DNA of 64,000 nucleotides from Candidatus Cloacimonadota bacterium. Its GTDB lineage: Bacteria > Muiribacteriota > UBA6191. Positions 28,555 to 37,079 of this stretch are shown in pieces. The stretch spans positions 1 through 64,000 of the forward strand of contig JAGSHD010000012.1 of NCBI GenBank assembly GCA_023954715.1, read 5' to 3'. A model generated the notes under the pieces. The model did no database searches. It was not told where the DNA came from and worked only from the letters and a program-made list of their open reading frames with translations. The translations under genes were made by a program, and so were the position numbers. Numbering within the stretch: position 1 is the first letter of the stretch; each line of letters begins with the position of its first letter.

Positions 28555-31251
28555 GTGGGATTTCGTATAAACAATAATATTACAGCTTTAGTAGCTCAGG
28601 GAAACTTGGGACAAACTCAAATGGGTATGTCACAGTCTATTGAGAGACTATCTTCCGGATTACGAATTAACCGTGGTGCTGATGATGCAGCAGGCTTAAC
28701 TATTTCAGAAAAGTTAAGGGGTCAGATTAGAGGTCTTAATCGTGCTACTGTAAATGCCCAAGATGGGATCTCTTTGATACAAACGGCAGAAGGCGCTTTG
28801 AATGAAGATGCATCCATGTTGAATCGACTAAGAGAGTTAGCAATTCAATCACAGGATGACGCACTAACATCAGGCGATCGATTAGAGATTCAAAAAGAAG
28901 TTGATCAGTTAGTTGATGAAATAGATCGAATCTCTGAAACGACTGAATTTAATACAAAAAAACTTTTGGATGGAAGCGCGAGCTCATTAGTTTCTACAGA
29001 TCACCAGGACCTTAGAGTCTTTCAAACAGGTTCGAGTAAAGATACAGCAGGAGATTATAAAGTAGATGTGGACTTGTCTTCTGTTGGAGTAAATCAGGTT
29101 CAAAAATCTGGGATACTGTCTAATGAAACATCTGGTAATGTAGCAGGCTTAGGGACTCAATTAGGTGATTTGTCATCAATGACTGATAACTCAGGGAATA
29201 AAATCCTATCTAGTCCTCAAAATATTACTATACGAGCAAATGGTGAATCATCAACGATTACTGTTTCTTCAGATTTAACTGTCGAACAGTTTACAGATAA
29301 GTTGGAAACAGCAATTACTTCTTCAGTCGAAAATGGGGGACTAGGAATCTCAGGTTCGACTTTTGGTTTTGATATAACAAAGGGTCAAATAATATTTGAA
29401 TCAGGAATAAAGGGCTCAAAGGGTGAGCTATCTATTGCAGCTGATGAAGATTTGTTAAAAGCATTTGCAATGCAAATAACTACAGAGGCGGTAGATTCAG
29501 CTTATAAGGTGAGTGCTACAACTACGGGAGTAACAAACCCTACGACTACATCAGCGAACACTACTACAGGTAGTGCAGGAGGAGTTATTGAAGGTTTAAA
29601 ATTAAACTTTGAACTAGCCTCAGAAGCGCGAATTGATGGTTCTATAGAGGCTCAAAAAGTTATACAAATTGGTACTTCTGATGTTGTTTTTACTATTTAT
29701 GATACAAATGGTGATCAGTCGCATCAAGCAAACGGAAATGGTGTAGCAAGTAATCCTATAAATATTTCCCTTACTGCTAATAGAACGTTTTCGCTTGCAT
29801 CAATTCCAGCAATTATCGATACTGCTGTACAAAATCACTTGTTTGGTATTTTTCCTGGATCAAAAGGAACATCTTCTAATTTAAAGCAAGCAGGAGTTAC
29901 TGCTTCTATGGATGGCTACAATTTGAAACTGACATCTTCAATTGGAGGTAGCTCAGGTGTATTGTCAATCTCTGCAAATCAAGCAGCTACTGATATTTTG
30001 GGGATTCAATCGGGGAGAACAGTAGGTGATGGTGGGACAGCTGCGATCATTTCAGGTTCTACAAATTTAAGCTCTGGTGTAACATTAGCTGGTACAGGAG
30101 TTCTTAGAATTCGTGTTCACGATGGTGACTTTCGTACTAACGCAGTTGGTGGCAATACAACATCCCAGGTTACCGATGATATTACTTTTAACAGAGGATC
30201 TGCAATTTCTGCAACTTCTATTGTAGATACTTTCAACAACCAGTTTTCAGCAGATGGCTTAGACATAAAGGCAACTTTAAACTCATCAGGACAATTAGAG
30301 TTTCGTAGTGGTGAAACAGGTGGTGATGCTAAGATATCTATTGCAGCAGTAACAACTGGTGTGGGAAGCGTAACAGCAGGGATGGCTAATTTAGGTTTAG
30401 TGTCTACTCAAAACTCTGTTGGGAGTGGTGGAAATGCAGCAGTGTATACTGGTGTAACAAATAGTAATTCATCAACTTTAGGTTATGTTTTAACTAGGGG
30501 GACTCGATTTACTGTACAAGATCAATATGGATCTAGCTCAGGACTAATTACTCTTGGAACTCCAGGAGTTTTTGATACGCAATCTAGTCGATTTAAGTCT
30601 GAGTCTCATTCAATTTCGCAAGGACAATTGACATCAATTATGGATGCATCAAATCTTTCTTCAACAGATATTTCGTACTCTTTTGATGCTGCTGGTAGAT
30701 TAGATTTTTCTTCTAGAAGTATCGGTGAGAGTGCACGAATAGTTTTGACAGAGTATTCAAGTGCTGATGGTAATGCTATGTTAAATAGTTTAGGAATTGA
30801 TTCGAATCAGTCTGTACAAGGGTCTGGTAAAACAAGTTTTAATTTGCATGTTGCAGATCGAAGTTTAAACTTTCAAATAGGGGCGAATCAAAAACAAGCG
30901 ATTCAATTTGGAGTGATAAATACAAGTGCCGAAGCTCTTGGTTTAAAAGGCTTAGATATAACAAATGTAAAATCAGCAACAAAGGCTTTAGGTGCTATAG
31001 ACTCTGCGGTACAAATTATATCTTCAGAGAGATCAAAACTTGGCTCTCTTCAAAATAGAATGAACTCTACTATAAATAATTTGACGGTTACTGCAACAAA
31101 TTTACAGGCAACAGAATCAAAAATTCGAGATGTAGATGTAGCCAAAGAAACAGTAAACTTCACTCGAAATCAAATTATGATGCAAGCAGGAACAGCTCAA
31201 TTAGCTCAAGCCAAAGGACTAAATCAAAATGCGATGCAATTATTAGGCTAA
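28555..31251 (+). CDS. flagellin 2 (898 aa, large central insertion)
   Basis: Same N- and C-terminal flagellin signatures; GTG start by alignment with flagellins 1 and 3 (track start 28534 is upstream). Confidence 0.95.
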   Translation: MGFRINNNITALVAQGNLGQTQMGMSQSIERLSSGLRINRGADDAAGLTISEKLRGQIRGLNRATVNAQDGISLIQTAEGALNEDASMLNRLRELAIQSQDDALTSGDRLEIQKEVDQLVDEIDRISETTEFNTKKLLDGSASSLVSTDHQDLRVFQTGSSKDTAGDYKVDVDLSSVGVNQVQKSGILSNETSGNVAGLGTQLGDLSSMTDNSGNKILSSPQNITIRANGESSTITVSSDLTVEQFTDKLETAITSSVENGGLGISGSTFGFDITKGQIIFESGIKGSKGELSIAADEDLLKAFAMQITTEAVDSAYKVSATTTGVTNPTTTSANTTTGSAGGVIEGLKLNFELASEARIDGSIEAQKVIQIGTSDVVFTIYDTNGDQSHQANGNGVASNPINISLTANRTFSLASIPAIIDTAVQNHLFGIFPGSKGTSSNLKQAGVTASMDGYNLKLTSSIGGSSGVLSISANQAATDILGIQSGRTVGDGGTAAIISGSTNLSSGVTLAGTGVLRIRVHDGDFRTNAVGGNTTSQVTDDITFNRGSAISATSIVDTFNNQFSADGLDIKATLNSSGQLEFRSGETGGDAKISIAAVTTGVGSVTAGMANLGLVSTQNSVGSGGNAAVYTGVTNSNSSTLGYVLTRGTRFTVQDQYGSSSGLITLGTPGVFDTQSSRFKSESHSISQGQLTSIMDASNLSSTDISYSFDAAGRLDFSSRSIGESARIVLTEYSSADGNAMLNSLGIDSNQSVQGSGKTSFNLHVADRSLNFQIGANQKQAIQFGVINTSAEALGLKGLDITNVKSATKALGAIDSAVQIISSERSKLGSLQNRMNSTINNLTVTATNLQATESKIRDVDVAKETVNFTRNQIMMQAGTAQLAQAKGLNQNAMQLLG

Positions 31252-31270
31252 TCCCTTAATAATCCTAAAT

Positions 31271-31307
31271 GAAAAAAGACTATCGTTTATCCATAGTCTT
31301 TTTTTAT
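31271..31307 (+). terminator. rho-independent terminator
   Basis: aaaaaagactat-cgtttatcc-atagtcttttttt. Confidence 0.75.
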
Positions 31308-31458
31308 ATAGACAAGAGTTATTAATACAAAAACCTTAGAAAAATTAAACCTTTTGTTAAAATATAACGAATACGACATATTAGAGTCAAGTTGCATATT
31401 AAACTAGCAAACTCCAACAAAGTAATGCAAATAAGTATTCAAGCATTCAGCGAAAGGT

Positions 31459-31466
31459 GCCGATAT
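31459..31466 (+). promoter_or_regulatory. sigma-28-like -10 element upstream of flagellin 3
   Basis: GCCGATAT, ~85-92 nt upstream of start; -35-like TCAAGCAT 12 nt upstream. Confidence 0.45.
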
Positions 31467-31489
31467 TATTAGATATTATTGTTTATGGA

Positions 31490-31551
31490 TTCAAGGATGA
31501 AAACTAATATAAGCAATTGAAGGATCGAAATATTAATCATGGAGGATTAAT
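31490..31551 (+). promoter_or_regulatory. flagellin 3 leader with two GGA-loop hairpins (CsrA-like sites)
   Basis: TTCA-AGGA-TGAA (31490-31501) and ATTAATC-ATGGAG-GATTAAT (31532-31551, contains the SD). Confidence 0.55.
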
Positions 31552-34343
31552 TGGGATTTCGAATTAATAATAATGTTACTGCTTTAGTTGCTCAAGGAAA
31601 CCTAGGAAAAACCCAGATGGGTTTATCAACATCTATTGAGAGGCTGTCTTCTGGACTACGAATCAATCGTGGTGCTGATGATGCAGCAGGTTTAACTATT
31701 TCTGAAAAGCTTAGAGGGCAGATAAGAGGCCTCAACAGAGCTACAGTAAACGCTCAAGATGGAATCTCATTAATTCAAACAGCTGAAGGTGCATTAAATG
31801 AAGATGCATCGATGCTAAACAGACTAAGAGAGCTAGCCATTCAATCTCAAGATGATGCTTTAACTTCAGGTGATCGCTTAGAAATTCAAAAAGAAGTAGA
31901 TCAATTAGTTGATGAGATTGATCGAATTGCTTTAACTACTGAATTTAACACAAAAAACTTATTGGATGGTTCGGCAAGCTCTTTGGTTTCTACGGATCAT
32001 ATAGATTTAAAGGCTTTTCAAACTGGTTCATCTAGTGAGGCTGCTGGAGATTATAAGGTTCAGATCGGGGTAAGTACAGTTGGTACGAAACAAGCTCAAA
32101 AATCAGCAATTTTAATTGACTCATTATCATCAGAAAAAGCTGGGTTAGGTACCAAGTTAGGCACTTTAGCATCTATGACGGATAACTCTGGAAATGAAAT
32201 TCTAGAGACCTCAAAAACAATTACACTTAGAGCAAATGGTGAAAAATCAGATGTAACAGTATCTTCGGATCTAACCATTGATCAGTTTACTGATATGATT
32301 GAGTCAGCAATTACGACTTCAGTTGAAGAAGGGGGACTAGGGCTCACTGGGTCCACTTTTGGCTTTGATATATCTACATCACAAATTGTGTTTGAGTCTG
32401 GTAGTTATGGACAAAACGGAGACCTATCAATTGCTGCCGACGAAAATGTACTCAAAGCTTTAGGAATGCAAATTACTGTTGAATCGGAAGACTCTGCGCA
32501 TACTGTTCAAGCAACATCGACGGGAGTATTAAACCCAGTATCTACTTCTGCAAATACTACAACAGGTACGGCACAAGGCGTCATTGATGGAATCAGTTTA
32601 AAGTTTGACCCTCCTTCTGAAGCTAGAATCGATGGAACCATCGAAGCGCAACAAATGATTACAATTCCAGGGCCATATAATTATATAAATGGCGGAGTTC
32701 CGGATTCAATTAATAATGATGTAATTTTTTATATTCATGACACAAATGCAGATGTATCTCACCAAGCAAATGGAAATAACACTGCTACGGCAGGGGTAAA
32801 GGTACGTTTGACAGCAGGTAGATCTTATACTATGAACTCAATTTCTAGTATAATTAATAATTTAACCCAAGCAGCAAATAATCCAAGGGACTCATTAGTT
32901 AAAATTACCAGGTTTCCTGGTGCAGGAATAAACCCAAATACCTCAACAAATATGCAAGTACCAGGTTTTCAGGCTTCATTTGATGGGTACAATTTACAAA
33001 TAACTTCATCTACAGGTGGTTCATCAGGATCAATTTCGATTTCAGCCAATCCAGCTGCAACAACTGTTTTAGGATTGCAATCAGGACGAGTATTAGGAGA
33101 TGGTGGCGAAGCGGCTAAGATAACAGGCACTACAGATGTTAGCTCAGGAGTTACTTTAGCTGGTACGGGAGTTTTGAGACTAAGAGTATTTGATGGAGAC
33201 TATCGAACTAACTCAGTTGGTGGTAATACAACGCCAAGAGTTATAGATGATGTTACATTTGAACGAGGAGTTGCCATATCAAGTACTTCTGTTGTTCAAA
33301 CATTCAATAATCGTTTTTCAAGTGACGGATTAGATATAACTGCATCCATAAACTCTGCTGGTCAATTAGAGTTTCGAAGCGGTGAAACAGGTGGAGATGC
33401 AAAAATCTCAATCGCTGCTGTTACTACAGGGGTTGGTAGTGTGACAGCAGGTATGGCAAACTTTGGTCTAGTGGCGAATCAAAATGCCGTTGGAAGCAAG
33501 GGAAATGCAGCAGTTTTTACTGGTCAGACTGCTAATAGTGCGGCAACTACGGGATATGTTATGAATGGGGGCTTTCGTTTTCAAGTTACTGATGCGTATG
33601 GAGCGAACTCTGGTACCATGCATTTTGCATCTGGTTCAATCAATGCTCCTAGCGGTATCGGTAACTATGAAGATAGTGCTGATTACACAACAAAGTCCTT
33701 TTCATTATCTAAAGGACAAATAACATCTATTGTTAGTGCTAGTAATTTATCTAGTACAGATGTGGATTACTCTTTTGATGCAGCAGGTAGATTGGACTTT
33801 CATTCAAGATCAGTTGGAGAGTCTTCAAGAATTACATTATCTCAAGTTGGTACTACTGATGCTATCAACTCTATAAACAGTCTAGGTTTTAGTGTAAATC
33901 AAGCTGTGCAAGGCTCAGGTCAAACTAGTTTTAATTTACATATTAGTGATCGAAGTTTAAATTTTCAAATTGGTGCGAACCAGCAACAAGCAATTCAGTT
34001 TGGTGTTATTAATACGAGTGCAGAAGCATTAGGACTCAAGGGGCTAGATATTACTAATGTAAAATCAGCAACACGAGCTTTAGGTGCTATTGATAATGCT
34101 GTTCAAGTTATTTCATCAGAAAGATCTAAACTGGGATCGTTACAAAATAGGCTTACATCAACCATTAATAACTTAACTGTGACTTCAACTAACTTGCAAG
34201 CCACGGAGTCTAAGATTAGAGATGTTGATGTTGCAAAAGAAACAGTAGAGTTCACTAGAAACCAAATTATGATACAAGCAGGTACAGCTCAACTAGCTCA
34301 AGCGAAAGCTTTACCTCAAAACGCTATGCAACTCTTAGGCTAA
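31551..34343 (+). CDS. flagellin 3 (930 aa, large central insertion)
   Basis: Same flagellin signatures; TTG start inferred by alignment with the other two leaders. Confidence 0.95.
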   Translation: MGFRINNNVTALVAQGNLGKTQMGLSTSIERLSSGLRINRGADDAAGLTISEKLRGQIRGLNRATVNAQDGISLIQTAEGALNEDASMLNRLRELAIQSQDDALTSGDRLEIQKEVDQLVDEIDRIALTTEFNTKNLLDGSASSLVSTDHIDLKAFQTGSSSEAAGDYKVQIGVSTVGTKQAQKSAILIDSLSSEKAGLGTKLGTLASMTDNSGNEILETSKTITLRANGEKSDVTVSSDLTIDQFTDMIESAITTSVEEGGLGLTGSTFGFDISTSQIVFESGSYGQNGDLSIAADENVLKALGMQITVESEDSAHTVQATSTGVLNPVSTSANTTTGTAQGVIDGISLKFDPPSEARIDGTIEAQQMITIPGPYNYINGGVPDSINNDVIFYIHDTNADVSHQANGNNTATAGVKVRLTAGRSYTMNSISSIINNLTQAANNPRDSLVKITRFPGAGINPNTSTNMQVPGFQASFDGYNLQITSSTGGSSGSISISANPAATTVLGLQSGRVLGDGGEAAKITGTTDVSSGVTLAGTGVLRLRVFDGDYRTNSVGGNTTPRVIDDVTFERGVAISSTSVVQTFNNRFSSDGLDITASINSAGQLEFRSGETGGDAKISIAAVTTGVGSVTAGMANFGLVANQNAVGSKGNAAVFTGQTANSAATTGYVMNGGFRFQVTDAYGANSGTMHFASGSINAPSGIGNYEDSADYTTKSFSLSKGQITSIVSASNLSSTDVDYSFDAAGRLDFHSRSVGESSRITLSQVGTTDAINSINSLGFSVNQAVQGSGQTSFNLHISDRSLNFQIGANQQQAIQFGVINTSAEALGLKGLDITNVKSATRALGAIDNAVQVISSERSKLGSLQNRLTSTINNLTVTSTNLQATESKIRDVDVAKETVEFTRNQIMIQAGTAQLAQAKALPQNAMQLLG

Positions 34344-34363
34344 AACCTTAGCTTTAATTTTTT

Positions 34364-34399
34364 CAAAAAAGCACTAGTTTCTAACTGGTGCTTTTTTGA
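34364..34399 (+). terminator. rho-independent terminator
   Basis: caaaaaagcactagttt-ct-aactggtgctttttt. Confidence 0.75.
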
Positions 34400-34913
34400 T
34401 TTTTGGCTAGTATTTAACTCAAGATATGGATTATTAAAATGAGTTTTTAGCATCACTCATAATTTTATATTACGATAATGAAAGCTAAAATCAAGGGTGT
34501 AAAGGGTCAGAACACTCCTAAATCTAATTTTCGGTCGCTAAATACAGACAAATTTGTCGTACTTTTATTTTATTTTAGATTTTATTTTGCGCATCAATTT
34601 AGCTAATGAAAACTCACTATAGCCACTTAAGGACATATTTAGTAGATATCTAGCGGTTACATAAAAATCTAGGGATTAAATAGTTCTAATATTCGTCAAG
34701 TCCTTTTATTAGCTAGAAATAGACTGAAGTTAAAAGATTGAGTTTTAAGAAATTTAAGTGATATAATATTTTATCGCCATGAAGGTTGGCATGTGGGAGC
34801 ACAAGTAAATTTAAAAGCAAACATCTCTAAGTAAGATTTTAGTTGACTGATTTGTCGATCCTATCAAAGCTTGTGTTTAAAATATAACTGAAATTGATGT
34901 ATTGGAGTAAAGT

Positions 34914-36128
34914 ATGTTTCGTTTGAGCATTATAGTATTTTTATCATTGAGTGTTTTCGTAAGCTCTCATTTTGCGAAGGATGACTCGGTATTATTTGGA
35001 GTGAATGTACCACTATCTGGATCTTATAAAGATCAAGGTGAAGATGAGTTAAGAGCTTACAAATTAGCAATCAAAACCCTAAATGATAATGGAGGGGTTT
35101 TAGGTAAACGAGTAGTCTACACAGTAAAAGATACTGAAACGAGTGCCAAAGTTGCTAAGAAAAATGCAGAAGATTTAATCAAAGAAGGAGCTGTTATGCT
35201 TACTGGTGGTTCTAGTTCTGCTGTTGCAATTGCTCAGGGAAAAGTATGCGAAAAAAATAAAAAAATATTTATGGCAGCTTTAACACACTCGAATGCTACA
35301 ACTGGTAAAGATGCTCAAAGACACTCATTTCGATGGTATAATAATGGGCATCAAACAGCAAAAGCAATGGCTGCAGGTTTAATAAAAAAATACGGAAAAG
35401 ATGCCAAGTATGCTTTTTTATATGCAGACTATACTTGGGGAAAAACAGTGATGGAGTCCATGAAAAATGTGGTAGAAGCAAGTGGAGCTTCTACAGTATT
35501 GGTACGACCAACAAAATTAGGAAAAAAGAGTTTTGTTCCGGATTTGTTAAAAGTTAAGCGTTCTAAGCCAGATGTATTGGTTTTAGTCCACTTTGGTAGA
35601 GATATGATTTTTGCACTAAAGCAAGCAAATCGAATGAAAATGAAAAAGAAAATGGGAATTGTAGTACCCTTAATGGAACTACACATGGCTCATGGAGTTG
35701 GTGCAGAAGTAATGCAAGGAGTTTTAACTTCTTTTTGTTGGTACCATGGCTTATCTGAAAAGTTTGAAGGTTCTAAGAAGTTTGTAGATGCCTTTGAAAA
35801 AGAATATTCAAAAAAGCCAGGAAATGCAGCAGCTGCAGCATGGACAGCAATTTTTCAATACGCTAATGCTGTAGAAAGAGCAAAGTCTTTTGACCATAAG
35901 GCTGTAATTTTAGCTTTAGAAGGTTTTAAATCTAAAGTCTTAGTAGGAGAAGAGTACTATCGATCTTGGGATCATCAAGGCATTCATCCAACGTATGTAG
36001 GAGAAGGAAAAACCCCTGAAGAGAGTAAAAACGAGTGGGACTTGTTTAACATTATTAGTATGAGTGAAGGCGAAGATGTTGCTAGAACTCGTGAAGAAAA
36101 TCCTGTACAACTTCAAAAACTGGACTAA
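34914..36128 (+). CDS. periplasmic substrate-binding protein, branched-chain amino acid/urea (LivK/UrtA) type
   Basis: Signal peptide; FGVNVPLSGSYKDQGEDELRAYKLAIKTLNDNGGVLGKRVVYTVKDTE; YADYTWGK; GNAAAAAWTA. Confidence 0.85.
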   Translation: MFRLSIIVFLSLSVFVSSHFAKDDSVLFGVNVPLSGSYKDQGEDELRAYKLAIKTLNDNGGVLGKRVVYTVKDTETSAKVAKKNAEDLIKEGAVMLTGGSSSAVAIAQGKVCEKNKKIFMAALTHSNATTGKDAQRHSFRWYNNGHQTAKAMAAGLIKKYGKDAKYAFLYADYTWGKTVMESMKNVVEASGASTVLVRPTKLGKKSFVPDLLKVKRSKPDVLVLVHFGRDMIFALKQANRMKMKKKMGIVVPLMELHMAHGVGAEVMQGVLTSFCWYHGLSEKFEGSKKFVDAFEKEYSKKPGNAAAAAWTAIFQYANAVERAKSFDHKAVILALEGFKSKVLVGEEYYRSWDHQGIHPTYVGEGKTPEESKNEWDLFNIISMSEGEDVARTREENPVQLQKLD

Positions 36129-36131
36129 GTT

Positions 36132-37070
36132 ATGAAACGAAACCAACTCTATTTCATCAGTTTGTTACTTATATCAACATTTCTTGGCAATTCAAAAGAA
36201 AAAATTGTCATTGGTTATATTCCTTTGATTTCTCAACTTCCTTTAGTAGTACAATATGAAAGTGAAAGAATTAACAGACACTCTTTTGAAATGGAGTTGG
36301 CTCAATATCGTTCTACTACTGCACTAGAAGCAGCCATACGAGTTGGAGCAGTTAATGTAGCTGTTCTACCTAGTCCTCAAGTGATATCTATTAGTGCTGA
36401 TGAAGTTGATGTAGTTGCGATAGCATCTATAGCAAAAGGTGGTAGTTCATTGTTTAGTCACTATGAGTCCATAGAAGACTTTAAGGGTAAAGTGATTGGA
36501 TTAACTGGTTTTGACTCTAGTGAAAACTTTGCTTTACAAAAAGTTTTCGCAAATTATGATCTTTTGGCGGGAGTAGACTTCAAAGTGATTGGTGTATCTT
36601 TGTCTACAGTAGTAGAAGATTTATCGAAAAAAACATTAGATGGCTTTTATTTACCAGAACCTTATGGCACTTTGGCTAAAAATCAAGAGTTAGGTCAATT
36701 TCTTAAAATAGATGGTTTGGGTGGGCTACAAAATGATCTATTAGTTACTCATAGGTCCTTTTTAAAAAAGAATGGAAAGATTTTCGAAGAGTGGCTAAAG
36801 CTACTAAAGAAGTCGATCCAATTTATAAATGCTGATATTACAAATGGAAACTCAAAAATTTTATCAAAATTACAAAAGCAGTATCTTGGTATTCCAGAAG
36901 ATTTGTTTTTAGATAGTATTAACAATAACATTGGTAAAATTAGTTTTTCTTTTGACTCTGTAGATGAAGATTTGTTAAATGAATACTACAGTAAAACACA
37001 AAGTTTAAAGTTAATTACTAGATCTTTAAATTTAGATAAATTAGTTCACAATAAACTAGGCTCGGAATAA
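36132..37070 (+). CDS. periplasmic substrate-binding protein, NitT/TauT/SsuA (NMT1-like) type
   Basis: KIVIGYIPLISQLPLVVQYES; EAAIRVGAVNVAVLPSPQVI; EDFKGKVIGLTGF; DGFYLPEPYGTLA. Confidence 0.8.
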   Translation: MKRNQLYFISLLLISTFLGNSKEKIVIGYIPLISQLPLVVQYESERINRHSFEMELAQYRSTTALEAAIRVGAVNVAVLPSPQVISISADEVDVVAIASIAKGGSSLFSHYESIEDFKGKVIGLTGFDSSENFALQKVFANYDLLAGVDFKVIGVSLSTVVEDLSKKTLDGFYLPEPYGTLAKNQELGQFLKIDGLGGLQNDLLVTHRSFLKKNGKIFEEWLKLLKKSIQFINADITNGNSKILSKLQKQYLGIPEDLFLDSINNNIGKISFSFDSVDEDLLNEYYSKTQSLKLITRSLNLDKLVHNKLGSE

Positions 37071-37079
37071 GGATAAAAT

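Noticed and set aside
34740-34913. TGGCATGTGGGAGCA before the 34914 SBP gene as a sigma-54 promoter
   Set aside because: The -12 GC is one base out of register and flanking bases do not match.
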